A stretch of DNA of 6,713 nt. Source: Chryseosolibacter sp966095595. GTDB lineage: Bacteria; Bacteroidota; Bacteroidia; Cytophagales; Cyclobacteriaceae. Positions 1 through 5,311 of the stretch are shown here, in pieces; the first letter of the stretch is position 1, and every line of letters starts with the position of its first letter. Under the pieces are notes generated by a model, which searched no databases, had not been told where the DNA came from, and was given only the letters and a program-made list of their open reading frames with translations. Where the stretch lies: positions 1 through 6,713 of the forward strand of contig CBHTUB010000349.1 of NCBI GenBank assembly GCA_966095595.1, read 5' to 3'. Position numbers and translations under genes: made by a program.

Positions 1-1
1 G

Positions 2-82
2 GACAAGGATAAGGGCGATAAGGACAAAGATAAAGGTGATAAGGATAAGGGTGATAAAGGCAAGGGTGACAAGGATGGCGGG
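2..82 (+). repeat. Tandem 15-nt repeat encoding KDKGD-type units
   Basis: Degenerate 15-nt units of the form aaggataagggtgat occur at about 5-19, 26-40, 41-55 and 56-70, with a 6-nt partial unit at 20-25 and a degraded end at 71-82. All preserve the reading frame and encode K-(D/G)-K-G-D. The array reaches the left edge and may extend beyond it. It is a coding minisatellite, which can change length by slippage, and not a CRISPR array because there are no unique spacers. Confidence 0.85.
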
Positions 83-484
83 CGTAACGGAGAAATTGGT
101 AAGACGGTAGATCTTTCAGATTTTCTGTTACATGCAAAACCATCGCTTGTACTGTTGGGTACTTACGCTACATCGAACGATACTGTCCGGGTGATTGCCG
201 CTGTTGAAATGAACACGCTGGATCTCTATCCGACTAGTAACGCAGCACTGGCGGTGAAGAGCTCGGACGAGATATCTGCTACCATAGTTTTCAACCCTGG
301 CGATTGGTTCGACGATACATTTGAGGTCAACATCGCGAACGCGCATCTCATTCGATATCGCGATCAGAAAATACTGCTCATCCACAGAGAATTTAATGCC
401 GGGCTTTATCAGGGTATTCAGGATAAAATTGCCTCCGCTTCCCGCGTGGAATTTTCACTGCCCGGAAATGAGGAAGGGCCGTAG
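2..484 (+). CDS. 3' part of a gene for a KGD-repeat protein with a compact C-terminal domain (5' end outside window)
   Basis: The frame is open from the left edge to the TAG at 482-484, giving 160 visible residues, so the true start lies upstream. The first 27 or so visible residues are a low-complexity Lys/Asp/Gly tract made of units such as KDKGD and KGKGD. It is followed by a hydrophilic linker and then about 120 residues of alternating hydrophobic pattern that look like a mainly beta domain. This part includes FNPGDWFDD and a late segment, KILLIHREFNAGLYQGIQDKI, predicted as strand-turn-helix. A TTG at 155 would be a possible internal start but would cut off the repeat, so I do not use it. 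The build resembles the C-terminal half of Bacteroidota surface lipoproteins with a charged repeat linker, but I do not recognise a named family. No function is assigned. It is followed by a hairpin at 521-545. Confidence 0.7.
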   Translation, partial: DKDKGDKDKDKGDKDKGDKGKGDKDGGRNGEIGKTVDLSDFLLHAKPSLVLLGTYATSNDTVRVIAAVEMNTLDLYPTSNAALAVKSSDEISATIVFNPGDWFDDTFEVNIANAHLIRYRDQKILLIHREFNAGLYQGIQDKIASASRVEFSLPGNEEGP

Positions 485-520
485 ATTGCTTATCACGATC
501 AGATTAAACTTTGTTGGCGT

Positions 521-545
521 CAACTGGTAAAATAGATACCAGTTG
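521..545. promoter_or_regulatory. Perfect 9-bp inverted repeat with 7-nt centre (operator or weak terminator)
   Basis: CAACTGGTA (521-529) and TACCAGTTG (537-545) are exact reverse complements around AAATAGA. The site lies 36 nt after the stop codon of the upstream gene and 116 nt before the ATG at 662. There is no T tract after it, so an intrinsic terminator is unlikely to be efficient. The dyad and its size also fit a dimeric operator. Its right arm is part of the element shared with the kinase upstream region. Confidence 0.45.
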
Positions 546-561
546 TCAATTCCGTACTATT
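538..561 (+). promoter_or_regulatory. Bipartite element ACCAGTTGTC-N7-TACTATT, copy 1
   Basis: ACCAGTTGTC (538-547) and TACTATT (555-561), separated by 7 nt, recur with identical spacing at 4129-4152 upstream of the kinase gene. The conserved blocks total 17 positions around a non-conserved spacer. I saw no third copy. The element may be a binding site or a promoter part for the gene at 662. Confidence 0.4.
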
Positions 562-625
562 CTACCTCATAGGCTTAACGTAGCTTGATTGAATAATGCA
601 TGATCCATTTGCACGTGGATCGATG

Positions 626-634
626 TCGTTCGTC
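626..634 (+). promoter_or_regulatory. TCGTTCGTC, AlgR-like LytTR-type motif, copy 1
   Basis: The sequence matches 8 of 9 positions of CCGTTCGTC, the site described for the LytTR-family regulator AlgR. It lies 27 nt before the ATG at 662. It sits in a 12-nt stretch, TGTCGTTCGTCT (624-635), that is also present at 4135-4146 upstream of the kinase. LytTR proteins differ in sequence preference, so the functional assignment is tentative. Confidence 0.3.
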
Positions 635-661
635 TGCGTTCTTGTTATATAAATCAATCCT

Positions 662-1648
662 ATGGAAACACTTCTCATCAGTCGTGATGATGTCCGGAAG
701 CTATTGACGATCGAAGAATGTATACCCGCGGTAGAGCAAGCGTTTCGCCTTCGGGCGGAAGGTAAGGTGCCACCGCCCGGTATATTAGGTATTCATGCAG
801 CCGATGGGGGATTTCACATCAAGGCCGGCATTTTGAAACTTGGCCGCGACTATTTTGTGGCAAAGACCAACGCCAACTTTCCTGGCAATTCAAGGAAGAA
901 CGGCTTGCCTACGATTCAAGGTGTGATCGTTGTGAGTGATGCCCGGGACGGAAGGCTTCTCGCGTTGCTGGACTCCATCGAGATCACTATTATTCGCACC
1001 GGTGCTGCAACTGCAGTGGCTGCAAAATATTTGTCGAGACCGGATTCAAGTGCGGTAACGATCTGCGGCTGTGGTAACCAGGGGAGAATTTCACTTCAGG
1101 CTTTGATGGCTGTGCGCAACATTCGCAAAGTATATGCTTTCGACGTTGACGAAGCTATTGCTCTGAAATTTGCGAATGACATGCATAAAATGTTGAAGGT
1201 CGATATAGAAGTAGTGTCAGACTTCCGCCGCGGCCTCGTTTCCAGTGAAATTGTTGTTACGTGTACGCCCGCAAGACAATACTTCATAGGTCATGGGGAC
1301 ATAATGCCCGGCACGTTCATCGCTGCGGTGGGATCTGACAATGAAGACAAGCAGGAACTTGATCCCCTGTTGCTTGCCGGTAACAAGGTGGTTGCCGATT
1401 CCCTGGAGCAGGCATCGAAGATAGGTGAGCTGCACCATGTTTTGAAGTCCGGCATTGTTGTGCCCGAACACATGTGTTGTGAGCTGGGCCAGGTGATCGC
1501 CGGACTTGAGCCTGGGCGGTCGTCGGAAAAGGAGATCATTGTTTTTGACAGCACGGGAACGGCGCTACAGGATGTGGCAGCTTCCGCAGTAGTTTACGAG
1601 AAGGCAGATCAGCGATCTATCGGGCTGAAATTTGCCTTCGCCGACTGA
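662..1648 (+). CDS. Ornithine cyclodeaminase / mu-crystallin family NAD(P)-dependent enzyme
   Basis: The protein has 328 residues, the normal length for the family (Pfam OCD_Mu_crystall), and starts at ATG 662. No Shine-Dalgarno sequence is visible, as is common in Bacteroidota. Visible family features are K68 in VAKTNANFPGN (the position of the active-site lysine in bacterial ornithine cyclodeaminase), R112 in IIRTGAATAVAA (substrate carboxylate binding), the Rossmann loop GCGNQGR at 135-141, and D226 in the segment GSDNEDKQELD. Classical ornithine cyclodeaminases carry a GGDCPGK-type sequence at that last site, so the substrate is probably not simply ornithine. Family members include alanine dehydrogenase, pyrroline-2-carboxylate reductase, lysine cyclodeaminase and opine-type dehydrogenases such as SbnB. 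The enzyme is soluble and cytoplasmic. The Lrp-type gene converges on it with only 15 nt between the stop codons. Family assignment is secure, but the substrate is unknown. Confidence 0.92.
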   Translation: METLLISRDDVRKLLTIEECIPAVEQAFRLRAEGKVPPPGILGIHAADGGFHIKAGILKLGRDYFVAKTNANFPGNSRKNGLPTIQGVIVVSDARDGRLLALLDSIEITIIRTGAATAVAAKYLSRPDSSAVTICGCGNQGRISLQALMAVRNIRKVYAFDVDEAIALKFANDMHKMLKVDIEVVSDFRRGLVSSEIVVTCTPARQYFIGHGDIMPGTFIAAVGSDNEDKQELDPLLLAGNKVVADSLEQASKIGELHHVLKSGIVVPEHMCCELGQVIAGLEPGRSSEKEIIVFDSTGTALQDVAASAVVYEKADQRSIGLKFAFAD

Positions 1649-1663
1649 GCGTTGTCTTCAGTT

Positions 1664-2122
1664 TTAAAGGGCCAGACCATAACTGACTTTCACACGCTCC
1701 ATCACCACATGGGTATAAAAATGTTTCATCTGCGGATTGTCCATGAGTTTTGATTTCTGGAACGCCTCGAAGTGCTCCATGTCACGAACGTTGACGATCA
1801 GTACGAAATCATAGGTTCCGGTAACATAATAACACGAAGAGACCTCCGGACACTCCGACATCGCCGTTTTAAAAGTATCGATGGATTTTGAGCTTCCTTC
1901 ATGCAGGATCACATCCACCACGCAGGTGACACCGATCCCGGCAGCTTTCGGGGATACGATCGCCACATCGGCTTCGATCACTCGTTCCTCCCTGAGCTTT
2001 GCAATCCGGCGCTGAACGGCACTTGGACTCAGGGCTACCTTCCGGCTAAGCTCCTCGGTGGTGAGACGGTTATTCTTCTGCAATAACCGAAGCAGTTTCT
2101 TGTCGAATTCATCCAGTTGCAT
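1664..2122 (-). CDS. Lrp/AsnC family transcriptional regulator
   Basis: The product has 152 residues, the usual Lrp/AsnC length. An N-terminal winged helix-turn-helix spans about residues 4-50: LDEFDKKLLRLLQKNNR, then TTEELSRKVALSPSAVQRRI as the recognition unit. A C-terminal RAM ligand-binding domain covers about 65-145 and holds the typical TGTYDFVLIV segment (101-110). Proteins of this family bind DNA as dimers or higher oligomers and respond to amino acids. The ATG is read from 2122 on the minus strand. The gene is divergent from the class V PLP enzyme gene (103 nt between starts) and convergent with the cyclodeaminase-family gene. It is therefore the likely local regulator of one or both enzymes and probably of itself. 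The effector is not predictable from sequence. Confidence 0.93.
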   Translation of the reverse strand: MQLDEFDKKLLRLLQKNNRLTTEELSRKVALSPSAVQRRIAKLREERVIEADVAIVSPKAAGIGVTCVVDVILHEGSSKSIDTFKTAMSECPEVSSCYYVTGTYDFVLIVNVRDMEHFEAFQKSKLMDNPQMKHFYTHVVMERVKVSYGLAL

Positions 2123-2225
2123 GAGTTCTTCGGGATAAGGCCAATAAAAGGTGAATTAAATACATAATCGCTGGAAAACGCAAAAAATCCCCGCATCGTA
2201 CAATTTAGTTTTGTAGTCAAAATAT
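2123..2225. promoter_or_regulatory. Divergent promoter/operator region between the Lrp-type and class V PLP enzyme genes
   Basis: This 103-nt AT-rich spacer must hold both promoters. The 15-bp ACAA-N7-TTGT imperfect dyad at 2200-2214 has the size expected of Lrp-type operators. It overlaps TAGTTTTG (2206-2213), which fits the Bacteroidota -7 consensus TAnnTTTG on the plus strand. No matching -33 TTTG is present, and the -7 lies very close to the start codon, so the promoter assignment is weak. A regulatory role for the region as a whole is inferred from the divergent arrangement. Confidence 0.4.
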
Positions 2226-3482
2226 TTGACCGTGACATCGATATCTACCTACCGCTCTTCCGAATCTGTATTTTCGCAAAAGGAAATTCAAAAGTTCAGG
2301 GACGAGACCACCGGAACAAAACAGGTCCTTCATCTCAATAATGCCGGCGCCGGATTGATGCCGGACCCGGTAAGCCGCGCACAGATCGGGCATCTCGAAT
2401 TGGAATCGCAGATCGGAGGATACGAGGCGGCGGCTGCCCGGCAAGACCAGATAACCGATTTCTATCGGCAAGCTGCACAATTGTTGAATGGCAAGCCGAC
2501 CAATATTGCATTTACTTCAAGTGCGACTGATTCGTACTCACGGGCCCTGTCTGCCGTTCCTTTCAAAACGGGTGATATCATTCTAACAGACTGCGACGAT
2601 TTTGTATCCAACCAGATCCAGTTTTTGTCGCTGCAGAAGCGAATGGGCGTCAGGATCGTTCACATCCGTGACCTCGATACGGGAGGAGTCGATCTCGATG
2701 ATCTCTACGATAAGTTGCACCGGCTTCAACCACGCCTGTTGGCAATCACCCATGTCCCCACCAATTCAGGACTTGTTCAGCCCGTCCTTGAGATCGGCGA
2801 GATCTATCGCGCCTATGCCGGGAAGAATGATGGCAAGACGTCGTATATATTGGATGCATGTCAGTCGGTAGGGCAGATCCCGTTGGATGTCCAGAAACTT
2901 CATTGTGATTTTCTCAGCCTGACGTGCCGTAAATTTCTCAGGGGTCCGCGTGGAACCGGAACTTTATATATCTCGGATAACACGCTTGCCCGTGGTCTCG
3001 AGCCCTTGTTCATAGACATGCGTGGTGCAGAGTGGACAGGGCGAACCCTTTACCAACAGCAACCTGATGCGAAACGTTTTGAAGATTGGGAGTTTGCATA
3101 CTCGGGCGTTATAGGTTCCGCGGAGGCTATCCGGTATTACCTCGCGATCGGGCAGGAAAGGGTGGCTGCGCAAGTGCAGTTCATCTCGGGTTATCTGCGG
3201 AAGCAGTTGGGAAATTTAGAGGAAGTCCGAGTATTGGATCGCGGCAAGGAAATAAGCGGAGCTACCACTTTCTATGTGAGCAACGATGAGCCAAAACGAA
3301 TTGTACGGGAACTTGCAAATCGGAAGATCAACGTCGTGCCCAGCTATCGCGCATATGGTTTGATCGATTTTGATTCAAAAGGTGTGACATGGGCAATTCG
3401 TGTTTCTCCGCATTACTACAATACGATCGAAGAGATCGATATATTCATTGAGACATTGAGTGAAATCCTTAAAACAAAATAA
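2226..3482 (+). CDS. Class V aminotransferase-fold PLP-dependent enzyme (cysteine desulfurase-like, no catalytic Cys loop)
   Basis: The product has 418 residues with the fold-type I class V pattern. It shows LNNAGAGLMP near residues 37-46 (substrate end), FTSSATDSYSRAL at 96-108 (PLP phosphate region), ILDACQSVGQ with D210 (PLP ring nitrogen), and TCRKFLRGPRGTGTLY with K236 as the expected Schiff-base lysine. The RFEDWEFAYSG segment at 284-294 is common in the unassigned SufS-like branch that includes EgtE and isopenicillin N epimerase relatives. The late active-site loop (about 370-395) has no cysteine, so a true cysteine desulfurase is unlikely. A lyase, epimerase or aminotransferase acting on an amino acid is more plausible. 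An in-frame TAG at 2214-2216 forces a non-ATG start, either TTG 2226 or GTG 2232. I chose 2226, but 2232 is equally possible. The DUF1272 gene begins 1 nt after the stop, so the two are probably co-transcribed and translationally coupled. Confidence 0.88.
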   Translation: MTVTSISTYRSSESVFSQKEIQKFRDETTGTKQVLHLNNAGAGLMPDPVSRAQIGHLELESQIGGYEAAAARQDQITDFYRQAAQLLNGKPTNIAFTSSATDSYSRALSAVPFKTGDIILTDCDDFVSNQIQFLSLQKRMGVRIVHIRDLDTGGVDLDDLYDKLHRLQPRLLAITHVPTNSGLVQPVLEIGEIYRAYAGKNDGKTSYILDACQSVGQIPLDVQKLHCDFLSLTCRKFLRGPRGTGTLYISDNTLARGLEPLFIDMRGAEWTGRTLYQQQPDAKRFEDWEFAYSGVIGSAEAIRYYLAIGQERVAAQVQFISGYLRKQLGNLEEVRVLDRGKEISGATTFYVSNDEPKRIVRELANRKINVVPSYRAYGLIDFDSKGVTWAIRVSPHYYNTIEEIDIFIETLSEILKTK

Positions 3483-3483
3483 C

Positions 3484-3774
3484 ATGCTGGAATTGCGACC
3501 TGTCTGCGAGAATTGCGGAAAAAATTTACCTCCCGAAAGCGCGGATGCCATGATCTGCTCCTTTGAGTGCACATTTTGTGCTGATTGCGTCGGTAACATC
3601 TTGCACAACGTATGCCCGAACTGTGGAGGTGGACTGGAGAAACGTCCCATACGACCGAAGGGGAAGCTCGACAGATTTCCACCTAAAGCTGAAAAATATC
3701 TGAGGGCAATCGATCCGCAGAAATTTGCTCCACTGCTCGCACAAAATCGTAGCATTCCCCCTGAACAGCGCTAA
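3484..3774 (+). CDS. DUF1272 family small zinc-ribbon-like protein
   Basis: The product has 96 residues beginning MLELRPVCENCG, the typical start of DUF1272 proteins. ATG 3484 is therefore preferred over an in-frame ATG at 3460 inside the upstream gene. Eight cysteines (C8, C11, C25, C29, C32, C35, C44, C47) form CxxC-type pairs that could bind two zinc ions. The segment CSFECTFCADC followed by HNVCPNCGG is characteristic of the family. The C-terminal 45 residues are basic and Pro-rich, longer than the short tail I expect for the family. The function of DUF1272 is unknown. The ATG lies one base after the TAA of the PLP enzyme gene, which suggests coupled translation and a shared role, for example as an accessory or metal-binding partner. 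That role is inference only. Confidence 0.9.
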   Translation: MLELRPVCENCGKNLPPESADAMICSFECTFCADCVGNILHNVCPNCGGGLEKRPIRPKGKLDRFPPKAEKYLRAIDPQKFAPLLAQNRSIPPEQR

Positions 3775-3798
3775 CGTTGTGCCCGCGTAAGTTTTTTT
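3770..3798 (+). terminator. Possible intrinsic terminator overlapping the DUF1272 stop codon
   Basis: The bases at 3771-3776 can pair with 3786-3791 with one A-A mismatch, followed directly by seven T residues at 3792-3798. The stem is short and imperfect and includes the TAA stop codon. It is a reasonable end for the class V PLP enzyme/DUF1272 transcript, but the predicted stability is low. Confidence 0.35.
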
Positions 3799-3917
3799 AC
3801 TTCTTTGACGTTGTTATCGCATTCTTATGTGATTGTGTCTTCTGACATATCCGGCAAAATTTGGAAAGCGTACGTCGAAGATCGATGTCACGATTTTAAA
3901 TCCTGATTTTGAAGTTT

Positions 3918-4103
3918 ATGAAACCAAGGAATTTTACAATTCTCGTATCCGTTTTCGTTGTTTCGGTTTTGTTGTTCAGTAACTGTAGCTACCACACGTG
4001 TCCGACCTATTCCCGCGCAGGTGTATTCAACAAGGTTGGTGAATCGGGCCATCCGGGCTGCACAATGAAGAAAAGCCATGATACAACGTTCACCCGGAGA
4101 TAA
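3918..4103 (+). CDS. Small predicted lipoprotein or secreted Cys-rich peptide
   Basis: The product has 61 residues starting at ATG 3918; an in-frame TTG at 3909 is also possible. The N-terminus is basic (MKPRN), followed by a hydrophobic stretch (FTILVSVFVVSVLLF) and then SNCSYHTCPTYS. The first cysteine (C23) may be the lipidation site, although FSNC departs from the strict lipobox and leaves signal peptidase II cleavage uncertain. The mature part would be about 39 residues with three cysteines (C23, C28, C48) and a basic end. Tiny lipoproteins of this layout, with CPTY-like segments, occur in Bacteroidota, but I know of no assigned function. The gene stands alone between the DUF1272 gene and the kinase, with noncoding spacers on both sides. 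Confidence 0.6.
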   Translation: MKPRNFTILVSVFVVSVLLFSNCSYHTCPTYSRAGVFNKVGESGHPGCTMKKSHDTTFTRR

Positions 4104-4128
4104 CATGGATCCATCGCCGGTCTCAACA

Positions 4129-4152
4129 ACCAGTTGTCGTTCGTCTACTATT
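4129..4152 (+). promoter_or_regulatory. Bipartite element ACCAGTTGTC-N7-TACTATT, copy 2, containing AlgR-like TCGTTCGTC
   Basis: ACCAGTTGTC (4129-4138) and TACTATT (4146-4152) have the same spacing as copy 1 at 538-561. The overlapping TCGTTCGTC (4137-4145) matches the AlgR-type LytTR motif at 8 of 9 positions. The element ends 82 nt before the probable original kinase ATG at 4235. Its placement ahead of a LytTR regulator operon would fit autoregulation. Confidence 0.4.
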
Positions 4153-4234
4153 TATTGCGCTTGTCTATTTGCCGTCCATTTCGTTGCATAACCGGATTTA
4201 TTTACAAATCTTATGATCTGTAATTTCCCGGCGT

Positions 4235-4366
4235 ATGAAAGCATCGAGGCCGTCGTTTGGAAACGAGGCGGTATATCACGTTCTCCTCTGGCTGCTGCTG
4301 ATCGGTCCTCACAGCTTTTTTAGCAGTTATCTGATCGACGAACATGTAGATCTGTTGATCTATTGA
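4235..4366 (+). pseudogene. Disconnected N-terminal part of the sensor kinase gene (TM1), ended by an in-frame TGA
   Basis: ATG 4235 opens a 43-codon frame ending at TGA 4364-4366, in the same frame as the downstream kinase. It encodes a soluble start, then the hydrophobic segment VYHVLLWLLLIGPHSFF (residues 13-29) and a short polar loop, then DLLIY before the stop. Bacteroidota LytS-type kinases normally begin with four membrane helices, and this fragment supplies the first one. Joined to the downstream part, the gene would encode about 358 residues, matching the family length. It could be a nonsense mutation, a sequencing error, or a separately translated leader. I favour one of the first two. 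Confidence 0.6.
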
Positions 4367-4372
4367 ATCATC

Positions 4373-5311
4373 GTGTCAGACGGCCTGTTGATTGCCATCA
4401 TCTATTTTGTCATCTATTATCTCATCGGCAGGTATTACCAACCCAGGCGGTATGTAGTGTTTTCGATTTGGCTCGCAGTTCTGTTTGCCGTTTACACGGC
4501 AGCGTGTGTGAAAATGGAAGGCGACATTTCTGCCCAAATCGGACGTGAAGACAGGGTGTTGAATTATTCGTTCTATTATCTCATCAACATCAGCCGCTAT
4601 ACGGTGATAGGCTTTTTACTTTACAGGCTGAATCAAAATATCCTTCAGAGGAAAAAACTGCAACAAGTTACTGTAGAGAAGCTCAAGGCAGAGGTGAATT
4701 ACCTTCGCGCGCAGATCAATCCCCATTTTTTGTTCAACACACTCAATAATCTGTACGGACTTTCCCTTCAGCGCTCGGAGAAGACACCGGACCTGATCAT
4801 TCGCCTGTCAAAGATGATGGATTACATGCTTTATGAAGTGGAAGGTACGAAGGTGATGCTTCAGCGCGATGTTGAGAACCTGGAGAACTATATCGAGATG
4901 GAAAAGATCCGTCAGGGCAATCAGGCGATGATACATTTCGGGATACAGGGTGAAATTAAAAATCAGCTCATCGAGCCCTTGTTGATGTTGCCATTGGTTG
5001 AAAATGCATTTAAGCACGGCGTCAATCAATTGATAGACGGTGCGTATCTGGATATCGGGCTTATCGTGAGTGATGATGGACTTGTCTTTTCGGTGAAAAA
5101 CAATTACAAATCAGGTAAACAGAATGGTCAGATCCATCAGAGCCTCGGTTTAGCCAATTTACGCAGACGCCTGAATTTGTTTTACCCTGACCGGCACCGG
5201 CTCGACATTTATGACGATACGATCAACTATCACGTTGAACTTCGTATCACGGACGCGTTTCATCATCGTTCAGAACAGGAGTTATTTACTACAGAAATCG
5301 AAGCACAATGA
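4373..5311 (+). CDS. LytS/YehU-type sensor histidine kinase, N-terminally shortened by an in-frame stop
   Basis: With the GTG at 4373 the product has 312 residues. Three hydrophobic segments precede the kinase core, at about 5-19, 28-46 and 66-84, then a coiled-coil-like linker (about 88-110). The His_kinase domain starts with LRAQINPHFLFNTLNNLYGL, where H118 is the expected phosphoacceptor. The HATPase region shows LPLVENAFKHG (206-216, N-box with N211) and SLGLANLRRRL (257-267, G-box, with Ser in place of the usual first Gly). This family phosphorylates a partner LytTR response regulator. Its stop overlaps the regulator ATG in the sequence ATGA (5308-5311), a clear sign of a coupled pair. 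The frame continues upstream to ATG 4235 but is cut by TGA 4364-4366, so the present start is probably not the ancestral one. No Shine-Dalgarno sequence precedes GTG 4373, and the first ATG downstream is codon 48. The kinase core is intact; whether a functional protein is made is unclear. Confidence 0.85.
   Translation: MSDGLLIAIIYFVIYYLIGRYYQPRRYVVFSIWLAVLFAVYTAACVKMEGDISAQIGREDRVLNYSFYYLINISRYTVIGFLLYRLNQNILQRKKLQQVTVEKLKAEVNYLRAQINPHFLFNTLNNLYGLSLQRSEKTPDLIIRLSKMMDYMLYEVEGTKVMLQRDVENLENYIEMEKIRQGNQAMIHFGIQGEIKNQLIEPLLMLPLVENAFKHGVNQLIDGAYLDIGLIVSDDGLVFSVKNNYKSGKQNGQIHQSLGLANLRRRLNLFYPDRHRLDIYDDTINYHVELRITDAFHHRSEQELFTTEIEAQ

Noticed and set aside
2..82. Repeat array as a CRISPR or noncoding repeat
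   Set aside because: Units are contiguous, lack unique spacers and keep a reading frame encoding Lys/Asp/Gly.
602..621. GATCCA-N8-TGGATC inverted repeat containing CACGTG
   Set aside because: The stem is only 6 bp, with no recurrence and no recognised family; compatible with chance.
1217..1554. Minus-strand ORFs inside the cyclodeaminase-family gene
   Set aside because: They are shadows of a well-conserved enzyme frame and show no recognisable domains.
3460..3483. Upstream ATG 3460 as start of the DUF1272 gene
   Set aside because: It lies inside the PLP enzyme gene, and the family N-terminus MLELRP begins exactly at ATG 3484.
3872..3888. ACGTCGA-AGA-TCGATGT hairpin before the small lipoprotein gene
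   Set aside because: Seven pairs including a wobble and a three-base loop; no T tract and no second copy, so not supported as a site.
4164..4171. TCTATTTG as a Bacteroidota -7 box for the kinase
   Set aside because: It differs from TAnnTTTG at the key A and has no -33 element at suitable distance.
4364..4366. TGA as a selenocysteine codon
   Set aside because: Sec is not expected in a membrane helix of a LytS-type kinase, and I saw no convincing SECIS-like hairpin just after it.
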